Assembly: GCA_003240755.1 (NCBI GenBank)
Contig: QFNF01000041.1
Location: forward strand, 1-28,820
Length of the DNA stretch: 28,820 nt
Direction: 5' to 3'
From: Sphingomonas hengshuiensis
Lineage (GTDB): Bacteria > Pseudomonadota > Alphaproteobacteria > Sphingomonadales > Sphingomonadaceae
Shown here: positions 6,259 through 13,328 of the stretch, piece by piece
Layout of the letters: the number at the start of each line of letters is the position of its first letter
Numbering within the stretch: the stretch's first letter is position 1
Position numbers and translations under genes: made by a program
The notes under the pieces: generated by a model
The model's database searches: none
Told to the model about the DNA's origin: nothing
What the model saw: only the letters and a program-made list of their open reading frames with translations

Positions 6259-8730
6259 ATGGCGAACACCGAGCTGACCATCGGGTATGACGATGGCGAC
6301 ATCGAAACGAACCCGAGCACCGGGCCCAGCCTGCAGGACCTGGTCGATCAGCGTTATTCGCGGCGGCAGGCGCTGCGCGGCGGGGCATCGACGGCGGCGG
6401 TCGCGGTGTTCGGCGGATCGCTGCTCGCGGCCTGCGACGACAAGGTGGAAGGGATCGACAACACGCCGCCGGTCGTCGGCGCTACGTCGAGCGGTGCGAC
6501 CAGCGCGGGCCGCGTCGTCACGCTGACCGGCACCGCCACCGACGACAATGCCATCGTCGGCCAGACCTTCACCCAGGTGTCGGGACCGACCGTCGCGTTG
6601 TCGAGCACGACGCCGGGCACCGCGACCTTCATCGCGCCTGCCGTGTCGGCGACCACCAACCTCGTCTTCCGCTATACCGCCACCGACGCCAAGGGCGCGG
6701 CGAGCAGCAGCGACATCACCGTCGCGGTCGCGCCGCCGACGCTGGGCTTCGCCGCCGTCGCCCGGAGCCTCGCCGACACGGTGGTCGTGCCGACGGGCTA
6801 TACCGCCAGCGTGCTGTACCGGCTGGGCGATCCGCTGAACGGAGCGACGCCCGAATTCGCCAATAACGGCACCGACACCAACTATGCCGCGCGAGCGGGC
6901 GACCATCATGACGGCATGAGCTATTTCGGCCTGGCCGCGACCGGAACCGCGCCCGATGCGAACAATTCGCTGCGCGGTCTGCTGGTGATGAACCACGAAA
7001 ACATTTCCGAACAGTATCTGCACGTCGCCGGCGTGACCGCAGGCGCCACGCGGCTGACGTCCGAGGTGGTCAAGGAAATGGAATGCCACGGCGTGTCGGT
7101 GGTCGAAGTGACCCGGTCGTCGAGCGGGTGGAGCTACGTCAAGGCGTCGCCGCTCAACCGCCGCATCACCCCCTATACCCCGATGACGTTCAGCGGCCCG
7201 GTAAAGGGCAGCCCGCTGCTGTTCACCGCCTATTCGCCCGACGGCACGAACGGGCGCGGCACGATCAACAACTGCGCCAACGGCCATATGCCGTGGGGCA
7301 CGTACATGACCTGCGAGGAGAACTGGGCGGGCTATTTCCGGCGCGACAGTGGCGACAATGCGCGGCGTACCGCGCTGATCGGCGCGAAGTCGACCCAGGC
7401 GTTCACCCGCTATGGCCTGTCGCAGCGCAGCGGCAACTATGGCTGGACGACGGCGGCGGAGGCGACCGCGGGATCGACGCTGATCGGCAAGTTCAATGCG
7501 ACGATCGATCCGAGCCAGCCGGTCAGCGGCACCGGCGATTTCCGCAACGAACCGAACCAATATGGCTGGTGCGTCGAGATCGATCCCTATGATCCGACCT
7601 CCACGCCGCGCAAGCGCACCGCGCTCGGCCGGATGAACCATGAGGGCGCCTGCCCCGGCCGCGCCATCGCCGGGGTGCGTCCCGCCTTCTACATGGGCGA
7701 CGACGCACAGAACGAATATATCTACAAGTTCGTGTCGGACACGGCGTGGGTTGCGGCGGACGCGACCGCGACCAACCGGCTGGCGATGGGCGACAAGTAT
7801 CTCGACAAGGGGACGCTGTACGTCGCCAAATTCAATGCCGACGGATCGGGGGAGTGGATCGCGCTGGTGTTCGGGCAGAACGGCCTGACCGCGACCAACC
7901 CGCTCTATCCGTTCGCCGACCAGGCCGATGTGCTGACCCACTGCCGTCTGGCGGGTGATGCGGTCGGTGCGACGCGGATGGACCGTCCGGAATGGACCGC
8001 GGTCAATCCGGCGACCGGCGAGATGTACTGCACGCTGACCAACAACTCGTCGCGCACGCCGGCCAATGTCGATGCCGCCAACCCGCGCTCGTATATCGAC
8101 CCGAAGGTCAACAGCACGTCGCGGACGACCGGCAATGCCAACGGCCATATCGTCCGCCTGCGCGAAGCCGGCGACACGACCGAAGCCGTCCGCTTCACCT
8201 GGGACGTCTATGCCTTTGGTGCGGGGGCCGATCTCGATCCGACCAACATCAACCTGTCCGCGCTGGACGCGACCAACGACTTTTCCAGCCCGGACGGCCT
8301 GTGGTTCGGCAGCCCCACCAACGCATCGGGGCAGGTGACGCCGGTGCTGTGGATCCAGACCGACGACGGCGCGTACACCGACGTCACCAACTGCATGATG
8401 CTGGCGGCGATGCCGGGGTCGGTCGGCGACGGCGGGACCCGGACCATCACCAATACCGGCGTGTCGGCGACGAGCACCGCGACGACCCGCATCGGCAAGG
8501 CGCCGGGCACGACCATGCGACGTTTCCTGGTCGGGCCGGTCCAGTGCGAGATCACCGGCATCGAATCGACGCCGGACGGCCGGTCGCTGTTCGTGAACAT
8601 CCAGCATCCGGGCGAAGGCGGCACCTTCAGCGCGCCGACCAGCAACTGGCCGGCAGCCACCACCGGCGCCCGTCCACGTTCGGCGACGGTGGTCATCACC
8701 AAGGACAATGGCGGCGTGGTCGCGCTGTAA
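6259..8730 (+). CDS. phoX: PhoX-family (DUF839) Tat-exported lipoprotein with Ig-like insert
   Basis: PhoX enzymes are Fe/Ca-dependent phosphatases that free phosphate from esters outside the cytoplasm. The 823-residue product has an unusually long n-region, a twin-arginine motif SRRQALRGG (34-42), and a lipobox LAAC with Cys59, followed by Asp60. Residues about 65-170 form a PKD/REJ-like beta domain (TPPVVGATSS, VTLTGTATDD, FRYTATDAKGAASSSDITV) absent from the P. fluorescens enzyme. The PhoX part follows with LLVMNHENISEQYL, GTYMTCEENWAGYF (the Cys-Glu metal site), LGRMNHEGACPGRA, MGDDAQNEYIYKFVSD and, near the end, SLFVNIQHPGEGG. Start ATG 6259 has GGGGA six bases upstream; GTG 6232 in frame is less likely. 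It is divergent from the LMC-like operon. Phosphatase activity is inferred, since DUF839 proteins with other roles exist. Confidence 0.82.
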   Translation: MANTELTIGYDDGDIETNPSTGPSLQDLVDQRYSRRQALRGGASTAAVAVFGGSLLAACDDKVEGIDNTPPVVGATSSGATSAGRVVTLTGTATDDNAIVGQTFTQVSGPTVALSSTTPGTATFIAPAVSATTNLVFRYTATDAKGAASSSDITVAVAPPTLGFAAVARSLADTVVVPTGYTASVLYRLGDPLNGATPEFANNGTDTNYAARAGDHHDGMSYFGLAATGTAPDANNSLRGLLVMNHENISEQYLHVAGVTAGATRLTSEVVKEMECHGVSVVEVTRSSSGWSYVKASPLNRRITPYTPMTFSGPVKGSPLLFTAYSPDGTNGRGTINNCANGHMPWGTYMTCEENWAGYFRRDSGDNARRTALIGAKSTQAFTRYGLSQRSGNYGWTTAAEATAGSTLIGKFNATIDPSQPVSGTGDFRNEPNQYGWCVEIDPYDPTSTPRKRTALGRMNHEGACPGRAIAGVRPAFYMGDDAQNEYIYKFVSDTAWVAADATATNRLAMGDKYLDKGTLYVAKFNADGSGEWIALVFGQNGLTATNPLYPFADQADVLTHCRLAGDAVGATRMDRPEWTAVNPATGEMYCTLTNNSSRTPANVDAANPRSYIDPKVNSTSRTTGNANGHIVRLREAGDTTEAVRFTWDVYAFGAGADLDPTNINLSALDATNDFSSPDGLWFGSPTNASGQVTPVLWIQTDDGAYTDVTNCMMLAAMPGSVGDGGTRTITNTGVSATSTATTRIGKAPGTTMRRFLVGPVQCEITGIESTPDGRSLFVNIQHPGEGGTFSAPTSNWPAATTGARPRSATVVITKDNGGVVAL

Positions 8731-8754
8731 GCGCACCATCGCCGGCGGTCACGA

Positions 8755-8782
8755 CGGGCGGCGGTCGACAGGCCGCCGCCCG
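8755..8782. terminator. GC-rich hairpin after phoX
   Basis: A perfect 10-bp stem (8755-8764 with 8773-8782) and 8-nt loop, 25 bp after the phoX stop. There is no T-tract on either strand, so it may stabilise or end the transcript with Rho help. Confidence 0.4.
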
Positions 8783-8792
8783 CTTCGCGCCC

Positions 8793-8810
8793 AAAGTTCA
8801 CAAAGTTCAC
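8793..8810. repeat. Tandem 9-bp repeat AAAGTTCAC x2
   Basis: Two head-to-tail copies of AAAGTTCAC just after the hairpin, in the convergent space between phoX and gspD (8731-8944). From memory, this motif recurs between genes in sphingomonad genomes; I cannot count it here. The rest of the space holds one more weak hairpin, a 7-bp stem at 8908-8914 with 8933-8939. Confidence 0.5.
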
Positions 8811-8944
8811 ACTCGCGCGCGGTGCGCAGCCCTTGCGATTGCGTGCACCCTGCATCATCCACGCCGGGCGACGACGCTATCCCGATCCGTGGCGTGTAGG
8901 AAAGGATCCGGCGATCCCGCCACGGGGGGCGGTCGCCGGGCGCA

Positions 8945-10996
8945 TCAATAGATGCCGTCGATCTCCATCGTCAGGCGCGGGGCGGGGGGATTGAGCAGGA
9001 GGCTGCGCTTGTCGCCCTGCAGCACCTCTTCCTGCCGCAACCGGTCGTAGCGCGTGCGCGCCGCTGCCGCCGCATCGGCGCCGTCGCGCAGGATCGTGGG
9101 TTTGAGGAAGACGAACAGCGTGCGCTTTTCGTGGATTTCGCTACGCCCCTTGAAAAGTTCACCCAAGATCGGAATACTGCCGAGCACCGGCACTTGGCTG
9201 CGAATGCGATTATAGTCGTCGCTGGTCAGCCCGCCGAGGACGATCGTCTGTCCATTGTCGGCAAGGACCGTGGTATTCGTTGACCGCTTCTGCGTGATGA
9301 GGTCGGCGGCGGTGCTCAGCTGCGTGGCCGATAGCGCCGACGCTTCCTGGCTGATCTCCAGCCGGATCGTATCACCAGCATTGATGCGGGGAATGACGCG
9401 CAACGTGATGCCGACGTCCTTGCGTTCAATGGTGGTATAGGGATTGGCGGTGCCGTTGCCCGTCAAGATCGATCCCGTGACGAACGGCACTTCCTGCGCG
9501 ACGACCAGTTCGCCTAACTTGTTGTCGAGGGTCGTGATCTGCGGTGTCGACAGCAGATTGGCCTTCGTCGAGGTGCTGAGCGCCTGTAGCAGGATCGAGA
9601 AATCATTTCCGATCGCTAAGTTGCCCGTAAGGCCGCCGCTAAGCAGTGATGCCGCCGGGACGCCGAGTACGTTCAATATCTGTCCGAGCGACGCACCGGC
9701 CGTGCCGAAAGACGTGCCCGCACCGCTTACCTGATTGAGTGCCGCGCCTGCCGTTCCAATCTGCACCGCAAGTTGTTCGGCATCGCGACCGGAGATTTCG
9801 ACAATCGCCGCTTCGATCAGCACCTGCGGGCGGCGGACGTCGAGGTCGGGGATCAGCCGTTCGATCTGGGCGATGGCGGTCGGCGTGCCGCGCACGACGA
9901 CGGCGTTGATGTCGGGGGCGGGCTGGACGGTGATGTCGGGGGTGGTGAAGCCCTGTGCCGGGGTGGCCGGCTGGTTCTGGCCCACGGTGCTGATGCTGCC
10001 GCCGACCCCGGTGGCGCCGCCCAGGCCGCCTGCGGCACCTGCCAGTGCCCCGGCATTGGCGCCGCCGCTGGCGATCAGGCCGGACAGCGCCGCGCCGGCA
10101 TTGTTGCGCTGGCTGACGCTCGACAGGCTGCGCGCGACCGGGTTGGTCGCCGACTGCTGCTGGCCCAATATGCCGCGCAGCACTTCGGTCACGCTTTCGG
10201 AATCGGCATAGTTCAGGCGGAAGACGCGGGTCGACGTCTGGGCACTGCCGCCGCGCGCGTCGAGCGACTGGGCGATGCGCCGCGCCTCCGCGACGCCGGC
10301 GGGGGTGCCGCGCACGAGGATGGTGTTGCTGCGCGGATCGCCCGCGACGCGCGCGCCGCCCTCGCCCAGCACCGCCTGCATCGCCGTCGCGATATCGCCG
10401 GCATTGCCGTTGGACAGATTGATCGTGGCGAAGGTCGATCCGCCGCCGCCGTCCAGGGAACGGGCCAGCGCCTCGATCCGGCGGACATTGTCGGCATAGT
10501 CGGTGACGACGATCGCATTGGGTTGCGTCAGTGGCTCGACGCTGCCGAAGCTGGCGACCAGCGGGCGGACGATGCGCGCGGCATCGGCCGAGGGGACGTT
10601 GGACAGGCGGACCATCCGCGTGGTGAGTTCCTGTCCGCCGACGCCGCGCCCGCGTACGCCGCCGTCGCGCACCGCATTGGCCTGCGGAATGATGCGCCAT
10701 GCCGGGCCGGAGCGGACCGCCGCGAAGCCGTTGGCGCGCAGCACCGACTGGAACAGCTCCCACACCCCCGCCGGGGACAGCGGTTCGGCGGAAGTGACCG
10801 TCACTTGCCCCTTGACCGTCGGGTCGAGGATCAGCGTGCGGCCGGTGATGCGGCTGATCTGGTCGGCGACGTCGGCGATCTCCACGCCGCGCATGTTGAC
10901 GACGATATCGGCGGCCTGGGTCTGGGCCATGGCCGGCGACAGGCTGGTCGCGGCGAGTGCGAGCGACAGGAAGGCGGAGGCGAAGCGGTGGCGCAC
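8945..10996 (-). CDS. gspD: T2SS outer-membrane secretin GspD
   Basis: GspD forms the multimeric outer-membrane gate. The 683-residue product has a Sec signal (cleavage near AMA-QTQ), the N0 domain (ADIVVNMRGVEIADVADQIS, about 29-95), N1 and N2 with the secretin-type repeats around ANRIVRPL-like and TILVRGTPAGVAEARRIAQ, a Gly/Ala-rich disordered loop in N3 (about 300-350), and the C-terminal secretin domain with VPFVTGS and VPVLGSIPILGELFKG. The start is GTG 10996, with AGGG overlapping the gspC stop 8 nt upstream. It is the last gene of the gspG-H-I-C-D operon. Bases 9110-9790 (residues about 402-629, the core of the gate) are clearly lower in GC than the rest of the gene; see findings. Confidence 0.96.
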   Translation of the reverse strand: MRHRFASAFLSLALAATSLSPAMAQTQAADIVVNMRGVEIADVADQISRITGRTLILDPTVKGQVTVTSAEPLSPAGVWELFQSVLRANGFAAVRSGPAWRIIPQANAVRDGGVRGRGVGGQELTTRMVRLSNVPSADAARIVRPLVASFGSVEPLTQPNAIVVTDYADNVRRIEALARSLDGGGGSTFATINLSNGNAGDIATAMQAVLGEGGARVAGDPRSNTILVRGTPAGVAEARRIAQSLDARGGSAQTSTRVFRLNYADSESVTEVLRGILGQQQSATNPVARSLSSVSQRNNAGAALSGLIASGGANAGALAGAAGGLGGATGVGGSISTVGQNQPATPAQGFTTPDITVQPAPDINAVVVRGTPTAIAQIERLIPDLDVRRPQVLIEAAIVEISGRDAEQLAVQIGTAGAALNQVSGAGTSFGTAGASLGQILNVLGVPAASLLSGGLTGNLAIGNDFSILLQALSTSTKANLLSTPQITTLDNKLGELVVAQEVPFVTGSILTGNGTANPYTTIERKDVGITLRVIPRINAGDTIRLEISQEASALSATQLSTAADLITQKRSTNTTVLADNGQTIVLGGLTSDDYNRIRSQVPVLGSIPILGELFKGRSEIHEKRTLFVFLKPTILRDGADAAAAARTRYDRLRQEEVLQGDKRSLLLNPPAPRLTMEIDGIY

Positions 10997-11006
10997 GGGG
11001 AGAACC

Positions 11007-11789
11007 CTAACGGATGGGAATGGAGACGGTGATCGGCTTGCCGTCGCGAAGGATGGTGACTTGCGCCTGCCCCGACGCGGCGGCGCTGGCGATGGCGGCG
11101 TTGACCGCCGACTGGTCGGTCATGGCGGCGCCGTTGACCGATTGCACGACATCGCCCGAGCGCATGCCCGGCGGAGCGTTGGCGCCGATCGCATAGCCGC
11201 CGGCTACGGGCGTGGCGTTCAGGCGCGAAAGGACCGCCTGTGCGCTGGGCGGTGGCGGTGTGGCGGCTGCCGGGGCGGGTGGTGCCATGGGCTGTCCGGC
11301 CGGGGCGGGGGCGGGCGCGCCGGGGGACGGCGTCGCCTGTCCGAACGGATCGGGGAAGGCCAGATATTCGAGCCGCCCGCCATTGTTCAGGATGATGCGG
11401 TCGCGGCGGATCTCGGTCAGTTGCGCCCCGGCCAGCGCGTCCCCGACCTTGTACGGCCGCGCCGGTTCGTTGCCGATCGACACGAACGAGATCGACAGTT
11501 CGGCAGGGCGGGCAAAGACCACGCCCTTCAGCACCGCCTGGATGCCGGTCGGCGCGGTCGCGTCGGCGGCGGTCGGGCTGCCGAACGGTTGCCAGGCGAG
11601 CGCCGGCCCGGTGTCGAGCGTGACGGCGCGGGTGCGCGCTTCGGACGGCACCGTGATCGCGCCGGTACCGGCATGGCCGGCAAGGCGCCAGACAAGGCCG
11701 GCGAGCGCGACCGCGACCGACACGATCGCGGCGGCGGCGAGCCAGTCGACCCAGCGGTCGCGCACGCGCAGGCGCTCGATCGCGATCAT
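11007..11789 (-). CDS. gspC: T2SS inner-membrane protein GspC with PDZ domain
   Basis: GspC links the platform to the secretin and takes part in substrate choice. The 260-residue product has one N-terminal span (WLAAAAIVSVAVALAGLVW, about 16-34) and the HR domain (about 82-145, GIQAVLKGVVFARPAELSISFV, YKVGDALAGAQLTEIRRDRIIL). A Pro/Ala linker follows (about 150-182), then a PDZ domain (about 185-258) with MRSGDVVQSVNGAAM. Start ATG 11789 has AAGGA upstream and overlaps the gspI stop as ATGA. Compared with the small protein at 4683-5084, only the HR region is shared in plan. The adjacent gspD is 10 nt downstream, the usual C-D pairing. Confidence 0.92.
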   Translation of the reverse strand: MIAIERLRVRDRWVDWLAAAAIVSVAVALAGLVWRLAGHAGTGAITVPSEARTRAVTLDTGPALAWQPFGSPTAADATAPTGIQAVLKGVVFARPAELSISFVSIGNEPARPYKVGDALAGAQLTEIRRDRIILNNGGRLEYLAFPDPFGQATPSPGAPAPAPAGQPMAPPAPAAATPPPPSAQAVLSRLNATPVAGGYAIGANAPPGMRSGDVVQSVNGAAMTDQSAVNAAIASAAASGQAQVTILRDGKPITVSIPIR

Positions 11790-12283
11790 GCCGCGTCCTT
11801 GCGCAGGAAACCGTCCAGTCGGGCGAGCGGCACGGTTTCGCCGGCCGCGGCGACGGTGATCGTCACCCGGTCGAGCGCGGGATCGCTGGTCGCGGTCCGG
11901 CTCACCGCCACGCTCCAGTCCCGCCCCAGCATGTCCACCCGCTCCCCATTTGCCTCCGGCGTCCCCACTTCCAGATCGGCCAGCCGGTTTTCGGCGACCC
12001 ACATCGCGATCGCGCGCCGTTCGACGCCACGGGTCGAATCGATGTGCTGCTCGACCGCGCCGATCAGCCCTACCGTGGCGATCGCCAGTACCGCCAGCGC
12101 GACCATCGCCTCGATTAAAGAAAAGCCGGCTTGTGTATCCTCCCTGCCTGCGGGGCGGGGGGCCGTCCGCGAAGCGGATGGTGGAGGGGAGAGGCGACGT
12201 AATGCAACGGCAGCGTGTGCGGCGATGCCCCTCCACCAGCCTGCGGCTGGTCCCCCTCCCCATGTGATGGGGAGGATCTTCAT
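11786..12283 (-). CDS. gspI: T2SS minor pseudopilin GspI with a repeat-coded leader
   Basis: GspI is a minor pseudopilin that helps form the pilus tip. The mature part is typical: a prepilin cleavage site AG-FSLIEAMVALAVLAIATVGLIG and the GspI signature IAMWVAENRLADLEV. The leader is not typical. The only in-frame start is ATG 12283, which overlaps the gspH stop as ATGA, and the next 47 codons come from a 141-bp palindromic element (12137-12277). The leader is thus about 53 residues instead of 6-10. If the element is taken out, the reading becomes MKTQAG-FSLIEA, a textbook leader. Whether the long leader is still cut by the prepilin peptidase cannot be told from sequence. Its stop overlaps the gspC start. 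Confidence 0.88.
   Translation of the reverse strand: MKILPITWGGGPAAGWWRGIAAHAAVALRRLSPPPSASRTAPRPAGREDTQAGFSLIEAMVALAVLAIATVGLIGAVEQHIDSTRGVERRAIAMWVAENRLADLEVGTPEANGERVDMLGRDWSVAVSRTATSDPALDRVTITVAAAGETVPLARLDGFLRKDAA
12137..12277. repeat. 141-bp palindromic (REP/BIME-like) element inside gspI
   Basis: The element has inverted ends ATCCTCCC and GGGAGGAT. Its two halves are imperfect inverted copies: both run from the terminus to GGTGGAGGGG and each holds inner hairpins (CCGTCCGC-GAA-GCGGATGG on one side, CCAGCC-TGC-GGCTGG on the other). They flank a spacer of about 35 nt. It is 141 bp, an exact multiple of three, and has no stop in the gspI frame. The organisation is that of paired REP elements. 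Whether other copies exist in the genome cannot be seen here. Confidence 0.8.
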
Positions 12284-12798
12284 GACGTCACCTTCGTCGC
12301 GCGCGCGGTGATGCCGTCATAGTGCACCCGCCACGTCTGGTCGCCGCCGCTGACCGTCGCGCCCAGCGGTTGCCCGGTGCCGTCGACGCCGAGGATCACC
12401 GGCGGCGCGGCGTCGAGCGTCATCACCATGCCGCCGGGCAGGGTATGGAACGCCAGCGGCCCCTCGGTCTGCGGGGTCAGGCCCCCGGCCCCGACCCGCG
12501 CAAAGCCATAGCCATGGGTGTCGGTGGTCAGCGCGATCAACTGGTCGCCGAGCATCGCGTCGTCCGCCGCCGCCTGCAGCCGGTTGGCAAGGCGCCGCGC
12601 CTCCGCCTCGACATTGGGCGCGCGGGTGGCGCTGCCGATGCCGAGGCTGACCGCGCCCGCCGCCACGCCGATGATGGCGAGGACGATCAGCATCTCGATC
12701 AGGGTCATGCCGGATTGGGCGTTGTCCTTCGTCGCTCCCGCGCAGGCGGGAGCGCATAGACGCGAACGTCGCGGATCAGTCGCGAGCGTCGGCGGCAA
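12280..12798 (-). CDS. gspH: T2SS minor pseudopilin GspH, start codon within a repeat
   Basis: GspH is a minor pseudopilin of the T2SS. The mature part begins at SG-MTLIEMLIVLAIIGVAAGAVSLGI, followed by the GspH-like domain with ARRLANRLQAAADDAMLGDQLIALTTDTHGYGF. The cleavage site lies before Met with Glu at +5, as required. The only in-frame start is TTG 12798, with GGGA five bases before it; both lie inside a 100-bp palindromic repeat (12728-12827). The leader is about 30 residues. The repeat ends at ACGAAGGACAACGCC where an ATGAAGGAC start would be expected, so the original start may have been lost. Its stop overlaps the gspI start (ATGA). Confidence 0.82.
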   Translation of the reverse strand: MPPTLATDPRRSRLCAPACAGATKDNAQSGMTLIEMLIVLAIIGVAAGAVSLGIGSATRAPNVEAEARRLANRLQAAADDAMLGDQLIALTTDTHGYGFARVGAGGLTPQTEGPLAFHTLPGGMVMTLDAAPPVILGVDGTGQPLGATVSGGDQTWRVHYDGITARATKVTS

Positions 12799-12827
12799 TG
12801 GATTCCCGCCTGCGCGGGAATGACGAA
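12728..12827. repeat. 100-bp paired palindromic repeat at the gspG-gspH junction
   Basis: Ends are TTCGTC (12728-12733) and GACGAA (12822-12827). Each end carries a hairpin with an 8-bp stem and 4-nt loop: GCTCCCGC/GCGGGAGC at 12734-12753 and ATTCCCGC/GCGGGAAT at 12802-12821. The two units are inverted relative to each other. Read as protein, one unit gives MDSRLRGNDE, a well-known mark of this widespread repeat family. Confidence 0.82.
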
Positions 12828-12842
12828 AGAGGATCGGGTCGC

Positions 12843-13328
12843 TCAGCGCGCCGTCCCGTCGATATCGGCGTCCAGACCCTCGCCGCCGGGCTTGCCGTCC
12901 TTGCCCAGCGACCGGATCGCGAAGCGCCCGCCGGTCGATTCATAGACATAGGGATTGCCCCACGGGTCCTGCGGCATCTGCGACAGATAGCCATCGGGCG
13001 GATAGGCGCCGGGGACCGGCGGCTGGGCCGGTTTCTCGACCAGCGCCTTCAGCCCCTGCGTCGTCGTCGGATAGTCGCCATTGTCCAGCCGGTACATCTT
13101 CAGCGCGGCGGAGATCGACTTTATGTCGGTGCCGGCGGTCGTCACCCGCGCCTGATCGGGGCGGTTGATGACGTTGGGCACGATCAGCGCCGCGACCAGC
13201 GCGATGATCGCCAGCACGACGATCATTTCGACGAGGGTGAGCCCGGCCTCGCGGTCGGGGACAGAAACCTTGCGGGCGGCGGGGTTCGCGGCCAAGGTGT
13301 CACGAAACTTTCGGAATAAGATGCGCAT
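12843..13328 (-). CDS. gspG: T2SS major pseudopilin GspG
   Basis: GspG is the main subunit of the T2SS pseudopilus. From ATG 13328 the product is 161 residues. It has a leader of 29, the cleavage site EAG-LTLVEMIVVLAIIALVAALIVPNV, and then the conserved region DIKSISAALKMYRLDNGDYPTTTQGLKALVEKP. The C-terminal half follows with DPWGNPYVYESTGG and GLDADID, which contribute to the calcium site. The leader is longer than the usual 6-10. The only later in-frame start is TTG 13295, which lacks a ribosome site, so 13328 (GGGG seven bases upstream) is preferred. With that start its 5' end overlaps the divergent gspL start by 8 bp, so its promoter must lie inside gspL. It heads the G-H-I-C-D operon. 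Confidence 0.93.
   Translation of the reverse strand: MRILFRKFRDTLAANPAARKVSVPDREAGLTLVEMIVVLAIIALVAALIVPNVINRPDQARVTTAGTDIKSISAALKMYRLDNGDYPTTTQGLKALVEKPAQPPVPGAYPPDGYLSQMPQDPWGNPYVYESTGGRFAIRSLGKDGKPGGEGLDADIDGTAR

Noticed and set aside
6097..8739. 880-codon open frame antisense to phoX
   Set aside because: Composition is His/Arg/Gly-rich without any domain, and it is the mirror of phoX codon bias; typical shadow frame in high-GC DNA.
12137..12277. Transposon or miniature IS rather than REP-like element
   Set aside because: There is no target-site duplication that can be seen with certainty and no transposase; the paired hairpin structure fits REP/BIME-like elements better, although a MITE cannot be fully excluded.
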